A stretch of 64,000 bases of DNA from Actinomycetota bacterium (GCA_020161845.1 JAIUNK010000001.1:212560-276559), one strand, 5' to 3'; shown: positions 45,071 to 56,796, counted from the first letter of the stretch. Numbers and translations are program-made. Notes: a model not told the origin generated them from the sequence alone.

Positions 45071-46333
45071 ATGAATACCCCCTCCGCCGCCGCGGAGCCC
45101 GGCGACGCCGCGACATGGCGCCTCGACGAGGCGACGTACGAACGCATGCGATCGGTCCTCTCGGACGTCGCGGACGAGGCCGTAGCGACCATCATCGAGC
45201 AGGTCCCGAGCTATCGCGGGCCGTTCACCGGGCAGCGCGGCCAGCGGATCCGGGAGGCCGTCCAGCTGGCCCTCGACGTCTTCCTCAACATCGGCCTGCG
45301 GGAGACCCGCGAGGAGGTCGTCACCGCGGCGATGTCCCGGGCCACCATCGAGGCCTACGACCTCGGCCGCGGCGAGGCCCGCTCGGGTCGGTCGATGGAG
45401 GCGCTGCACTCGGCGTACCGGCTCGGCGCCCGCGTCGCCTGGCGCGGCCTGTCCCGCGAGGCGGTGGCCAGCGGGATGCCGGCGGCGGCGGTGCGTCAGT
45501 TCGCGGACCGGGTGTTCGCGTTCATCGACGAGCTGTCCGGGGCGAGCGTCGCCGGTCACGCCGACGAACTGGAGACCAGCGGGCGCGCCCAGGAGCGGCT
45601 GCTGGAGCGGATCGTGCGGGCGGTGGCGGCCGGGGAGGACCCCGAGGAGCTGCTGCGCCGCGCCGAACGCGCCGGCTGGGAGCCGCCGGCCACACTCACC
45701 GCGGTGCTGCTGCCCGCGCGCCGCGCCGGGGGGGTCCGCACCGGCCTGCACCCGCAGACCCTGCAGGCCACCGGGGACGTCCCGGGGCTGGACGACGACA
45801 CCTCGCTGCTCCTCGTGCCGGACGTGCCGGCGACGATGCGCGCGACGCTGCACCGGCGCCTGGAGGGGCGCGGGGCGGTGATCGGGCCGACCCGGCCCTG
45901 GGCGCAGGCGCAGGCGTCGGTGGCGCGCGCGCTGCGGGCGGTTCAGCTCGTCGTCGACGTCGAGACCATCGACACCGACGAGCGGCTGGTCGACCTGGTG
46001 CTGCTCGCCGACGCCGAGGCGCACGCGGATCTGCGGGCCAGGGTGCTGCTGCCGCTGGCCGGGCTGCGTCCCGTCGCCCGGGCGCGGTTGGAGGAGACCC
46101 TGCGGTCCTGGCTGCTGCACCAGGGCAAGCGCGAGCGCGTCGCGGAGGACCTGTTCGTGCACGCCCAGACGGTGCGCTATCGGATGGGCCGGCTGCGCGA
46201 ACTCTTCGGGGACGCCCTCGACGACCCCGCCACGGTGCTCGCCCTGACGGTGGCGTTGGGCACCCCGACGCGGCCGGTCGCGGCCTCGTCGAGTCAGCGG
46301 GTCGGCGGGGTCAGCGGGTCAGCGGGTCGGTGA
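45071..46333 (+). CDS. PucR/CdaR-type transcriptional regulator
   Basis: A 420-residue regulator. The N-terminal half is helical (IREAVQLALDVFLNIGLRETREEVVTAAMSRATIEAYDLGRGEARSGRSMEALHSAYRLGARVAWR, residues about 60-125), a known sensor part of this group. The C-terminus is the PucR helix-turn-helix (RARLEETLRSWLLHQGKRERVAEDLFVHAQTVRYRMGRLRELFGD). It is divergent from the desaturase/reductase operon with only 87 bases between the starts, so it very likely controls that operon. The last bases overlap the convergent small secreted-protein gene. Confidence 0.88.
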   Translation: MNTPSAAAEPGDAATWRLDEATYERMRSVLSDVADEAVATIIEQVPSYRGPFTGQRGQRIREAVQLALDVFLNIGLRETREEVVTAAMSRATIEAYDLGRGEARSGRSMEALHSAYRLGARVAWRGLSREAVASGMPAAAVRQFADRVFAFIDELSGASVAGHADELETSGRAQERLLERIVRAVAAGEDPEELLRRAERAGWEPPATLTAVLLPARRAGGVRTGLHPQTLQATGDVPGLDDDTSLLLVPDVPATMRATLHRRLEGRGAVIGPTRPWAQAQASVARALRAVQLVVDVETIDTDERLVDLVLLADAEAHADLRARVLLPLAGLRPVARARLEETLRSWLLHQGKRERVAEDLFVHAQTVRYRMGRLRELFGDALDDPATVLALTVALGTPTRPVAASSSQRVGGVSGSAGR

Positions 46334-46861
46334 CGCGGCCCGCGGGCCCGGGCCGCCGAGGTGACCCATGCGGCCGGCGGCACCGGAGCCCCGGCCGAGC
46401 ACACCGGCGTCGTACGCCGTGAGCACCGCGGCCCGCTCCGCGTCGGTCAGCCGCCCCGCCGCGACGGCGGCGTCGAGACGCTGCACCAGGGCGTCCCGGG
46501 AGCCGGCCTGATGCGCGGCCAGGAACGCCTGGAAGGTCTGCCGGATCTGGCTCTCCGGTTTGCCCAGTCGCGCCGCGAGCGCCTGGACCATGGCGGCGCG
46601 CATCGCGCCCGGCTTGGCCTTGGCCCCGGTGGCCGGGGGCTGCGGACGCTGTGCGCGGACGTCGTCGCGAGCCCCCGCCAGGGCCGTGCGCAGGGTGGCC
46701 TCGTCGACGCCGAGCGCGGCCGCCCAGCCGGCGAGCGTGCCGCTCTGCCCGGAGGCGTACGGGCCGGATGCCGACGCCGGGGCGCCGGGCGCGGTGGTGC
46801 CGACGGCCGCCGCCACGAGGAGGCCGCCGATGCCGGCAGCCCATCGCTTGGTCCTGGTCAC
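46319..46861 (-). CDS. secreted hypothetical protein
   Basis: A 180-residue protein with a clear signal peptide (MTRTKRWAAGIGGLLVAAAVG... cleavage near ASA-SG, residue 31). The mature part is Ala-rich and helical, with two similar helical stretches (LAGWAAALGVDEATLRTALAGAR and MVQALAARLGKPESQIRQTFQAF), maybe an internal duplication. The family is unknown. GAGAGGAG precedes the ATG. Its 3' end overlaps the end of the regulator gene by 15 bases. Confidence 0.65.
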   Translation of the reverse strand: MTRTKRWAAGIGGLLVAAAVGTTAPGAPASASGPYASGQSGTLAGWAAALGVDEATLRTALAGARDDVRAQRPQPPATGAKAKPGAMRAAMVQALAARLGKPESQIRQTFQAFLAAHQAGSRDALVQRLDAAVAAGRLTDAERAAVLTAYDAGVLGRGSGAAGRMGHLGGPGPRAASPTR

Positions 46862-46972
46862 GGTGCACTCCTCTCCAGTTCCTGGATCGGCACCAGGTCA
46901 ACCGTTCAAGAGTGCTCCGCAGATCACGTTTTGACCAGCCTCGCCCTGGTCCCGGGTCGGGCCCGCACAGCG

Positions 46973-47004
46973 CTGCGGCGCCGACCGGTCGGTCGGCGCC
47001 GCAG
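46973..47004 (-). terminator. perfect 14-bp hairpin after MCP gene
   Basis: Arms of 14 bases, fully complementary, around a GGTC loop (46987-46990). It lies 46 bases beyond the MCP stop on the minus strand and 112 bases before the next gene. Confidence 0.7.
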
Positions 47005-47018
47005 GCGGTAGCGGGCAG

Positions 47019-47046
47019 GCGGGTCTGACGCGCGCGTCAGACCCGC
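47019..47046 (-). terminator. second palindrome after MCP stop
   Basis: Thirteen-base arms without mismatch, almost loop-free, directly after the MCP stop; its right arm sequence is repeated at once in the MCP coding end. It probably helps termination as a tandem hairpin. Confidence 0.5.
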
Positions 47047-47049
47047 GCG

Positions 47050-48681
47050 TCAGACCCGGAAGGCGGAGACGCTGGACCGCAGCGCGCTGCTCATGCTCTC
47101 CAGCTCGTCCAGAGCCCCGCCCATCGCCTCGACGGTGCTGGTGGACTGTTCCGCCTTCCCGGCGATCTCGCCGATGTTGTGGGCGATCTCGGCGCTGCCG
47201 GTCGCCGCCTCGGCCACATTGCGGCCCATCTCGTTGGTGGTCGCGGTCTGCTCCTCCACCGCCGAGGCGATGGTCGATTGCGTGTCGTTGATCTGCGCGA
47301 TGATGCTGGAGATCTCGCTGATCGCGGCCACCGCGGCCTCGGTGTCGATCTGGATCTGCTCGACCCGGTGACTGATGTCCTCGGTCGCCTTGGCGGTCTC
47401 CTGGGCCAGATCCTTGACCTCGTTGGCCACCACCGCGAAGCCCTTGCCGGCCTCCCCGGCCCGAGCCGCCTCGATCGTGGCGTTGAGCGCCAGCAGGTTC
47501 GTCTGCTCGGCGATGCTCGTGATGGCCTTGACGACCTGCCCGATCTCCGCACTGGACTCCCCCAGCTTGGCCACCGTCGCATTCGTCTGGTCCGCCACGG
47601 TCACGGCGGAGGCCGCCACTCCCGCCGCGTCCTGCGCGTTCTTGGCGATCTCCCGGATCGACGCCGTCATCTCCTCGGTCCCGGCCGCGACGGTCTGCAC
47701 ATTGCTCGAGACGTTCTGCGCCGACCCCGACACGTGGGCGGCCGCACTGGCCGCGCCCTGGGCCTGGTCGATGACGGTACGCGCCGAGTCGTGCAGACTC
47801 GCCACCGCCCCGGCGACCCGGTCCGCGGTGCCCGTGACCTCGGTCATCAGGCCACCGATCTGGGCCAACGAGGCATCCAGCGCCCGGGCGGCCCGACCGG
47901 TTTCGTCACGGGAGGTCACGTCGGTGCGCTGGGACAGGTCGCCACGGCTCGCGGCGGCGGCGACACCCTCGATCCGACCGAGCCCGCGGACCATCGTGTG
48001 GGCGATCCGCAGGGCAAGCACCACGGCCACGGCGATGCCGACCAGGGCCATCGCGACCATGACGAGTTGCGCCGTCCGGGCGGTGTCCTTGGCGTCCTGC
48101 TCCGCCTGCGCCGCGGTCGCGGCCTTCAGCGCGATGATCTTGTCGAGGTTCGCCGCCAGCTGCGTCGACAACGGGGCGAGAGTCTGGCCGCGCAGTGTGT
48201 TGCCCTCGGCGACCTTCCCGGCCGCGAACAGGGCGTTGACGTCGTCCATCGCCTTCTTGTAGTCGGCCATCTGCTGCGCGACCTGGCGCGCCGTCGCCTG
48301 CTCGTCCGTGGTCAGGTCGGCCCGCTGAGCGAAGGACTGGGCGTCCTTGATCGCCTGAGCCAGCGCCGCGTCGCGCTGGTCCCCCTGGGTCTTCTTGGCG
48401 GCCGGATCGGTCTGCAACTGCGCGCTCGCGGCCAGGAAGCGGACCGAGACGAAGTTGTACTTCAAGGCCGACGCCTTGGTCAGGCCCTCCACGTCGCGGG
48501 ACGACATCTGGATGTTCAGGTCGGCGACGGTGCGTACCGATGAGACGCCGACAGCCCCCACCGCCAGCGTCGTCACGGCGACGAGAGCGATAAGGCTGAG
48601 GATCTTGCCGACCGTACCCATGGCGTGGAATCGCGAGGCGAGCGTCGCGCGTGGGGAATCGCCGGTGGGGTTCGCCGTCAT
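47050..48681 (-). CDS. methyl-accepting chemotaxis protein
   Basis: A 543-residue chemoreceptor: membrane helix 1 (about 25-48), a periplasmic four-helix-bundle sensor (50-205), membrane helix 2 (about 208-232), a HAMP domain (RIAHTMVRGLGRIEGVAAAASRGDLSQRTDVTSRDE) and a signalling domain with the classical tip EIGQVVKAITSIAEQTNLLALNATIEAARAGEAGKGFAVVANEVKDLAQ. Ligand unknown. GGAGG precedes the ATG by six bases. No che or flagellar gene is near, so it is an orphan receptor here. Confidence 0.92.
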   Translation of the reverse strand: MTANPTGDSPRATLASRFHAMGTVGKILSLIALVAVTTLAVGAVGVSSVRTVADLNIQMSSRDVEGLTKASALKYNFVSVRFLAASAQLQTDPAAKKTQGDQRDAALAQAIKDAQSFAQRADLTTDEQATARQVAQQMADYKKAMDDVNALFAAGKVAEGNTLRGQTLAPLSTQLAANLDKIIALKAATAAQAEQDAKDTARTAQLVMVAMALVGIAVAVVLALRIAHTMVRGLGRIEGVAAAASRGDLSQRTDVTSRDETGRAARALDASLAQIGGLMTEVTGTADRVAGAVASLHDSARTVIDQAQGAASAAAHVSGSAQNVSSNVQTVAAGTEEMTASIREIAKNAQDAAGVAASAVTVADQTNATVAKLGESSAEIGQVVKAITSIAEQTNLLALNATIEAARAGEAGKGFAVVANEVKDLAQETAKATEDISHRVEQIQIDTEAAVAAISEISSIIAQINDTQSTIASAVEEQTATTNEMGRNVAEAATGSAEIAHNIGEIAGKAEQSTSTVEAMGGALDELESMSSALRSSVSAFRV

Positions 48682-48768
48682 GGTGTCCTCCGAGGGGTGA
48701 AACGTCGTTGGCACCATGTGGTTCGGCAGCGGGCCGGTCATGCTGAGCACAGCAGGCCGCCCATACTG

Positions 48769-49698
48769 ATGAGCGTGCCCGCACCGCAACCGGATCGCGC
48801 CGCGCTCGCCGCCATCGCCGACCTCTTGTCCCGGCGTGCCGTGGCCGTGCTGACCGGTGCCGGAATGAGCACCGAGTCGGGCATCCCCGACTACCGGGGA
48901 CCCGACGGGACGCGACGGGTGCGCCCGATGGAATACGCCGAGTTCGTCGGTTCCGCGGCCGCCCGACAGCGGTACTGGGCCAGGGCGTACGTCGGGTGGG
49001 CGCGCTTCTCTGCCGCCCGGCCCAACGCGGGGCATCGCGTGGTGGCGGCGCTGCAGCGCACCGGCCATCTGGGCCCGATCGTCACCCAGAATGTGGACGG
49101 GCTGCACCAGGAGGCGGGCGCCACCGACGTGCTGGAGCTGCACGGCACCCTGGCGGTGGTCCGCTGCCTGACCTGCGAGGACCGCAGCCCGCGCGACGTC
49201 GTCCAGGCGCGGCTGGCGGCCGCGAACCCCGGCTTCGGCTCGACCGACGACGACCCCCGCGCGCTGGGGCGGATCCAGCCCGACGGCGACGTGGCGCTCG
49301 CCGACCACGCCGTACGGTCCTTCCGTCTGGTCCGGTGCCGGTCCTGCGGCGCGGACACCCTCAAACCCGACGTCGTCTACTTCGGCGAGTCGGTGCCCAA
49401 GGAGCGGGTGGCGCTGGCCTATGCGGCCGTCGAGGCCGGCTCGGCGCTGCTGGTGCTCGGCTCGAGCCTGCAGGTGATGAGCGGCTATCGGTTCGTGCGG
49501 CACGCCCACAAACGGGGTACCCGTGTGGCGATCATCACACGGGGCAAGACCCGGGGCGACGCCGAGGCGACCCACCGGCTCGACGCCGGGCTCGGCGAGT
49601 CCCTGGTGGCGCTGGCCGCCGCCCTCGGGGTGACCGACGACTTCGGCGCGGTGGTCGACGGTGAGTACGCCACCGGCCTGCCGCTCGGCCTGGTCTGA
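48769..49698 (+). CDS. sirtuin NAD-dependent protein deacylase
   Basis: A 309-residue Sir2-family enzyme removing acyl groups from lysines using NAD. GAGMSTESGIPDYRG (residues 30-44), TQNVDGLHQEAG and the catalytic His in LELHGTL are present, as are both zinc pairs (CLTC, CRSC) and GSSLQVMSGYRFV. A long insertion between the zinc pairs (SPRDVVQARLAAANPGFGS...) sets it with the class that has a large zinc module. ATG at 48769. Confidence 0.92.
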   Translation: MSVPAPQPDRAALAAIADLLSRRAVAVLTGAGMSTESGIPDYRGPDGTRRVRPMEYAEFVGSAAARQRYWARAYVGWARFSAARPNAGHRVVAALQRTGHLGPIVTQNVDGLHQEAGATDVLELHGTLAVVRCLTCEDRSPRDVVQARLAAANPGFGSTDDDPRALGRIQPDGDVALADHAVRSFRLVRCRSCGADTLKPDVVYFGESVPKERVALAYAAVEAGSALLVLGSSLQVMSGYRFVRHAHKRGTRVAIITRGKTRGDAEATHRLDAGLGESLVALAAALGVTDDFGAVVDGEYATGLPLGLV

Positions 49699-49710
49699 GC
49701 GGGCCTGGCG

Positions 49711-50541
49711 GTGACGTTGGACCTGCGGGCCGACTGCTCGCGCTGCGCCGGGCTGTGTTGCGTGGCGCTGCCCTATCAGCGCTCGGCCGACTTCCCGGAG
49801 TCCAAACCGGCCGGGCGGCCGTGCCGGCACCTGGGCGCCGGCGCGGCGCCGTACGCCTGCGGCATCCACGACCGGCTCGCCGCGGACGGGTGGCGCGGCT
49901 GCGTCGCCTTCGACTGCGCCGGCGCCGGCCCGCACACCGTGCAGGTCAGCTACGGCGGCCGCGGCTGGGATGCGGCCGGCTCGCGCGCGGCCCCGGAGTT
50001 GCCCGACGCGGGCGCGGCGTTCGCCGCCGAGCAGTTCGCCACCTTCCGGGCGCTGCTGCCGATCTTCGAGCTGGCCTGGTACGTCGCGCAGGCGCGCACC
50101 CTGACCGCTCCCGACGGGCGCGCCCCCGACGCCGGCCTCGCCGCCGAGCTGGCCCACGCCGCGGACCGGATCGAGTCGGCCGCCGCAGCGCCGCCCACCG
50201 AGCTCACGACGTACGACCCGGCGCCCCTGCACGCGCTGGTCGCGGGGCTGCTGCGCCGAGCCGCGGCCGGGGTCCGCGAGGCCTGCGCGAGCCGCCGCCC
50301 GTTGTCCGCGGACAGCCTGCGGGTGAGCCGCCGCGCGCCCGGCGCCGACCTGGCCGGCCGCACCCTGCGCGGCAAGGATCTGCGCGGAGCCGACCTCACC
50401 GGGGCCGTGATGCTCGGCGCGGACCTGCGCGGCGCGGACCTCGACGGCGCCTGCCTCCTGGGTGCTGACCTGCGCGGCTGTCGTTATGACGAAGATCTGA
50501 GTCGGCGGGCCGTCTTCACCCCGCCCGGCCTGTCCGCGTGA
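49711..50541 (+). CDS. Cys-rich N-terminus, pentapeptide-repeat protein
   Basis: A 276-residue protein in two parts. Residues 1-70 are cysteine-rich (CSRCAGLCCVALPYQRSADFPESKPAG...CRHL...CGIHDRL...GCVAFDC), probably a metal or cluster-binding part. Residues 215-262 are an A(D/N)LxG pentapeptide repeat (LAGRTLRGKDLRGADLTGAVMLGADLRGADLDGACLLGADLRG). Similar two-part proteins occur in actinobacteria and are unstudied. GTG start at 49711, 12 bases behind the sirtuin, so probably the same transcript. Confidence 0.72.
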   Translation: MTLDLRADCSRCAGLCCVALPYQRSADFPESKPAGRPCRHLGAGAAPYACGIHDRLAADGWRGCVAFDCAGAGPHTVQVSYGGRGWDAAGSRAAPELPDAGAAFAAEQFATFRALLPIFELAWYVAQARTLTAPDGRAPDAGLAAELAHAADRIESAAAAPPTELTTYDPAPLHALVAGLLRRAAAGVREACASRRPLSADSLRVSRRAPGADLAGRTLRGKDLRGADLTGAVMLGADLRGADLDGACLLGADLRGCRYDEDLSRRAVFTPPGLSA

Positions 50542-50654
50542 GCCACCCCACCCCGCCGGTCGGCGAGACCGGGCCGGCCTCGATGCCGCCCGGACCGCAC
50601 CGGCTGACTACGCTGACGGCAACGGCGACCCCCTGTGGTGAAGGAGACGACGGC

Positions 50655-51986
<1,332 letters not shown>

Positions 51987-52059
51987 CTCTGCCCTGGTAC
52001 GGGCGGGCTTCCTTCGGGGGGTCCGCCCGTACGGCGTACCGGGACCCCGTGCGGGCACA

Positions 52060-53633
<1,574 letters not shown>

Positions 53634-53649
53634 CGCCAGGTCTCACCCA

Positions 53650-53693
53650 TTGGGGCGAGTTACCCACCGTGTTCGGTGGGTAACTCGCCCCAA
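53650..53693. terminator. perfect 20-bp hairpin after ldh
   Basis: Two perfect 20-base arms around a four-base loop (TGTT), 16 bases beyond the ldh stop and 49 bases before the stop of the convergent small gene. It is well placed for bidirectional termination, although no T-run adjoins. Confidence 0.75.
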
Positions 53694-53742
53694 CTCAGTG
53701 CGGTCGATCTGGTCGATCTGGTCGAGCTGGTTGCCTGCGTCT

Positions 53743-53958
53743 TTAGAGCGCCTCGACCTCGGCCTTGATGGCGTCGAGCTTGTCCTGGCCGATCATCGGG
53801 CCAGCCATGCCCATGGCCTGCGCGGCCGTCATGCCCTTGGCCATCCCGATCATCGGGTTGCTGGTCAGGCCGGGCGCGTACTTGTCGAAGATGCCGACGA
53901 CCTCGGGGTCGTCCAGCAGGTCGCCCAGCGTGGTGGTGTTGACGTCGTACTTCGCCAT
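53743..53958 (-). CDS. small hypothetical protein
   Basis: A 71-residue soluble protein: TTTLGDLLDDPEVVGIFDKYAPGL, then a Met/Gly-rich middle SNPMIGMAKGMTAAQAMGMAGPMIG, and DKLDAIKAEVEAL. A similar piece occurs as a C-terminal module on some bacterial secreted enzymes; no function is known. AGAGGAGA precedes the ATG. Codon use is normal. Confidence 0.7.
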   Translation of the reverse strand: MAKYDVNTTTLGDLLDDPEVVGIFDKYAPGLTSNPMIGMAKGMTAAQAMGMAGPMIGQDKLDAIKAEVEAL

Positions 53959-54298
53959 GCGATCTCCTCTGCTTGGCCGGACCTTGCGCCCGGTGGGCTG
54001 CCTTCATCGTGCCTGATCAGGCCCCGATGGGCGCGCCGATCGACCGCGACATTCGTCACGTGGCACGAGAGGCGCCTCCCCCGGGGGGCAGGGAACTCCC
54101 GTCCAGTCGAGAGTCGTCTCGCCGCCATAGGAGGCGCCTCCCCCGGGGGGCAGGGAACTCCCGTCCAGTCGAGAGTCGTCTCGCCGCCATAGGAGGCGCC
54201 TCCCCCGGGCGACACGTTCGTGCCCTTTGAGCGTCTTCCTCGCACTCCGGCTCCGGCGGGACTCGCTGCGCTCGCCCCACCTCCGCCTGCGCGCTTCG
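53959..54298. other. 340-bp intergenic region with tandem repeat
   Basis: No gene. It holds the 62-bp tandem repeat at 54069-54209. The right part, just after the iolA stop, reads like ordinary GC-rich spacer. Confidence 0.6.
54069..54209. repeat. 62-bp tandem repeat, 2.3 copies
   Basis: Units begin at 54069, 54131 and 54193 (the third is cut after 17 bases) and are identical where they can be compared. Each unit starts with the palindrome GAGGCGCCTC and contains CCCCCGGGGGG and a GAGTCGTCTCG dyad. Perfect identity implies a recent duplication or active maintenance. Confidence 0.9.
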
Positions 54299-55798
54299 TC
54301 AGACGTTCTGTGGGAAGCCCAGGTTCAGGCCGCCGTGGCTGGGGTCCAGCCAGCGGGCCGTCACGGCCTTCGTACGGGTGAAGAAGTGCACCCCCTCCAT
54401 GCCGTGCGCGTGCGTGTCGCCGAACAGCGAGTTCTTCCAGCCGCCGAAGCTGTAGTACGCCATGGGGGTCGGGATCGGCACGTTCACGCCCACCATGCCG
54501 ACCTGCACCTCACGCTGGAACCGCCGGGCCGCGCCACCGTCGTTGGTGAAGATCGCCGTACCGTTGCCGAACTCGTTGCCGTTGATCAGGGCCAGGCCCT
54601 CGTCGTACGACGACACCCGCACCACCGACAGCACCGGCCCGAAGATCTCCTCGCGATAGATCGACATCTGAGGCGTCACCGCATCGAACAGCGTCGGCAG
54701 CACGAAGAACCCATCCTGCGAACCGCCGACCCACTCGCCAGCGCGCCCGTCGACGACCAGCCGCGCCCCCGCGGCCTCGCCCGCGTCGATGTAGCCGGTC
54801 ACCTTGTCGCGGTGCGCGCCGGTCACCAGCGGCCCCATGTCGACGCCCTCGGCCATGCCCTCGCCGGTGACGAGCTTGCCCATCCGGTCGCGGATCTTGC
54901 CGATCAGCTCATCCGCGATCGAGTCGACGGCCAGCAGCACCGAGATCGCCATGCACCGCTCGCCCGCGGCGCCGAAGCCCGCGTTGACGGCGGCGTCGGC
55001 GGCCAGGTCCAGGTCGGCGTCGGGGAGCACCAGCATGTGGTTCTTCGCCCCGCCGAGGGCCTGCACCCGCTTGCCGGACAGGACGCCCTTCTCATAGATG
55101 TACTTCGCGATCGGCGTCGACCCCACGAACGAGATCGACTTGACCGTCGGGTTGTCCAGCAGCGCGTCCACGGCCTCCTTGTCGCCGTGCACGACGTTCA
55201 TCGCCCCGTCCGGCAGGCCCGCCTCGCGCCACAGGTCCGCGATCGCCAGGGTGGCGCTCGGGTCCTTCTCGCTCGGCTTGATGATCACCGCGTTCCCGCA
55301 GGCCACGGCCACCGGCACGAACCACAGCGGCACCATCGCCGGGAAGTTGAACGGGCTGATGACCCCGACGACCCCCAGCGGCTGCAGGATCGAATAGGCA
55401 TCGACGTCCGTCGAGACGTTCTCGCTGAACCCGCCCTTGAGGAGGTGCCCGATGCCGCACGCGAAATCGGCGACCTCCAGGCCCCGGTTGATCTCACCGA
55501 CCGCATCAGGGAACGTCTTGCCGTGCTCGGCCACGATGATCTTCGCGATCTCCTCGCGGCGCTCCCGGAGCAACTCGCGGAAGGCGAACAGCACCTGGGT
55601 ACGCCGCGCGATGGAGGTGTTCCCCCACTCGGTCGCGGCCGTGGCGGCCTTGGCGACGACCTCATCGACCAGTGCCCTGCTCGCGAAGTCGACCCGCCCG
55701 GTGACCTCGCCGGTGGCCGGGTTGTAGACCTCGCCGGTCCGCTCGGCGGAGCCGGTCCAGGAGGCGTGCCCGATCAGGTGGGTGATGCGCGTGGTCAC
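54299..55798 (-). CDS. iolA: CoA-acylating methylmalonate-semialdehyde dehydrogenase
   Basis: A 499-residue aldehyde dehydrogenase superfamily member (MmsA/IolA): turns (methyl)malonate semialdehyde into acetyl- or propionyl-CoA, the last step of inositol breakdown. It has ITHLIG at the start, SPFNFPAMVPLWFVP, GSTPIAKYIYEKG, and the catalytic Cys in GFGAAGERCMAISV, the form used by the CoA-acylating branch. It is 56 bases behind iolB on the same strand. Valine degradation is a possible second role. Confidence 0.93.
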   Translation of the reverse strand: MTTRITHLIGHASWTGSAERTGEVYNPATGEVTGRVDFASRALVDEVVAKAATAATEWGNTSIARRTQVLFAFRELLRERREEIAKIIVAEHGKTFPDAVGEINRGLEVADFACGIGHLLKGGFSENVSTDVDAYSILQPLGVVGVISPFNFPAMVPLWFVPVAVACGNAVIIKPSEKDPSATLAIADLWREAGLPDGAMNVVHGDKEAVDALLDNPTVKSISFVGSTPIAKYIYEKGVLSGKRVQALGGAKNHMLVLPDADLDLAADAAVNAGFGAAGERCMAISVLLAVDSIADELIGKIRDRMGKLVTGEGMAEGVDMGPLVTGAHRDKVTGYIDAGEAAGARLVVDGRAGEWVGGSQDGFFVLPTLFDAVTPQMSIYREEIFGPVLSVVRVSSYDEGLALINGNEFGNGTAIFTNDGGAARRFQREVQVGMVGVNVPIPTPMAYYSFGGWKNSLFGDTHAHGMEGVHFFTRTKAVTARWLDPSHGGLNLGFPQNV

Positions 55799-55854
55799 GG
55801 TGGGATTCCCTTCGAGAGTCAGATTCGTACGTCGTGAGGGGCGGGCAGCACGGA

Positions 55855-56796
55855 TCAGTGCTGGTGCAGCGGCAGGCGGGGGTCGACCTTCTGGTAGTCC
55901 CAGGTGGTTCGGACCCAGGCGTGCGCGGGGTCGTCGCAGATCAGCCAGACCCGCGTCGCGCCCGGGCCGGCCATCACGTTGAGGTAGTACATGTCATAAC
56001 CGGTCGGCGCCATCGACGGCCCATGCCAGCCGTGCGGGATCAGCACCGCATCGCCACTGCGTACTTCTGCAAGCAGATCCATCGGCCGCTCGTCGGCGCC
56101 GTAGACGCGCTGATAGCCCATCGGGTCGGGGGTCCCGGCGCCGGCACCGGCCGCCGCGGCGAACGCGGGTTCAGTACGCAGTTCGTAGTAGTAGATCTCC
56201 TCCAGCGCGGACTCCACGCCCTCGATGTCGGTGTCGTGCTTGTGCGGCGGGTAGCTGGACCAGTTGCCCGCCGGCGTGATGACCTCGCACGCGATGATCG
56301 AGTCGGCCGCCACCGCGTCCGGCGTACCGAAGTTCTGCACCTGCCGCGACGCCTGCCCGGCGCCGCGCAGCTCCACCCCGACCGCGTCCGCGGGCACGTA
56401 GGCGCACGGGAAGGCCCGTCGCGCCGTGGCGTGCGGCAGCGCGATGCGGCCGTCGGTCAGCGCGGTCACGGTGAACTCGGCGTCGCGCCCGACGTACGCC
56501 GAGTCGGTCGGGCCCGCGAACGGATCGACGCGACCGGCCAGGTCCACCGCGAACGCCTCGGCGCCCGCCCCACCGGCCCCGGCCTCGGACCCGACCCGCG
56601 CCGTCACCCGGAACGACCCGGCCAACGGCAGCACGATCCACTCCCAGGCGCCGGTGGCGACGGTGCGGGACTGACCGGCCGCCAGGGTCGCGGTGCGCAG
56701 CCCGGTGCACTGCCATTCGGGCAGGTCACCGGGGCTGATCACCAGGTCGTACGCGCCATCGCCCGCGGTCCCGGACCGGCGGAACCACTCACTCAT
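55855..56796 (-). CDS. iolB: 5-deoxy-glucuronate isomerase
   Basis: A 313-residue double cupin. It isomerises 5-deoxyglucuronate to 5-dehydro-2-deoxygluconate. GNWSSYPPHKHDTD (metal-binding histidines), EEIYYYELR and GYDMYYLNVMAGPG are characteristic of IolB. Its ATG overlaps the stop of the aldolase-fold gene (ATGA). Confidence 0.95.
   Translation of the reverse strand: MSEWFRRSGTAGDGAYDLVISPGDLPEWQCTGLRTATLAAGQSRTVATGAWEWIVLPLAGSFRVTARVGSEAGAGGAGAEAFAVDLAGRVDPFAGPTDSAYVGRDAEFTVTALTDGRIALPHATARRAFPCAYVPADAVGVELRGAGQASRQVQNFGTPDAVAADSIIACEVITPAGNWSSYPPHKHDTDIEGVESALEEIYYYELRTEPAFAAAAGAGAGTPDPMGYQRVYGADERPMDLLAEVRSGDAVLIPHGWHGPSMAPTGYDMYYLNVMAGPGATRVWLICDDPAHAWVRTTWDYQKVDPRLPLHQH

Larger units (their letters stand above)
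46862..47049. other. intergenic with two strong palindromes
   Basis: Intergenic region after the MCP gene. It contains the two hairpins listed separately and no gene. A short AT-containing patch near 46905-46935 might be the promoter of the secreted-protein gene. Confidence 0.5.

Noticed and set aside
54069-54209. Possible CRISPR array
   Set aside because: The 62-bp units are direct copies without unique spacers, and no cas gene is present.
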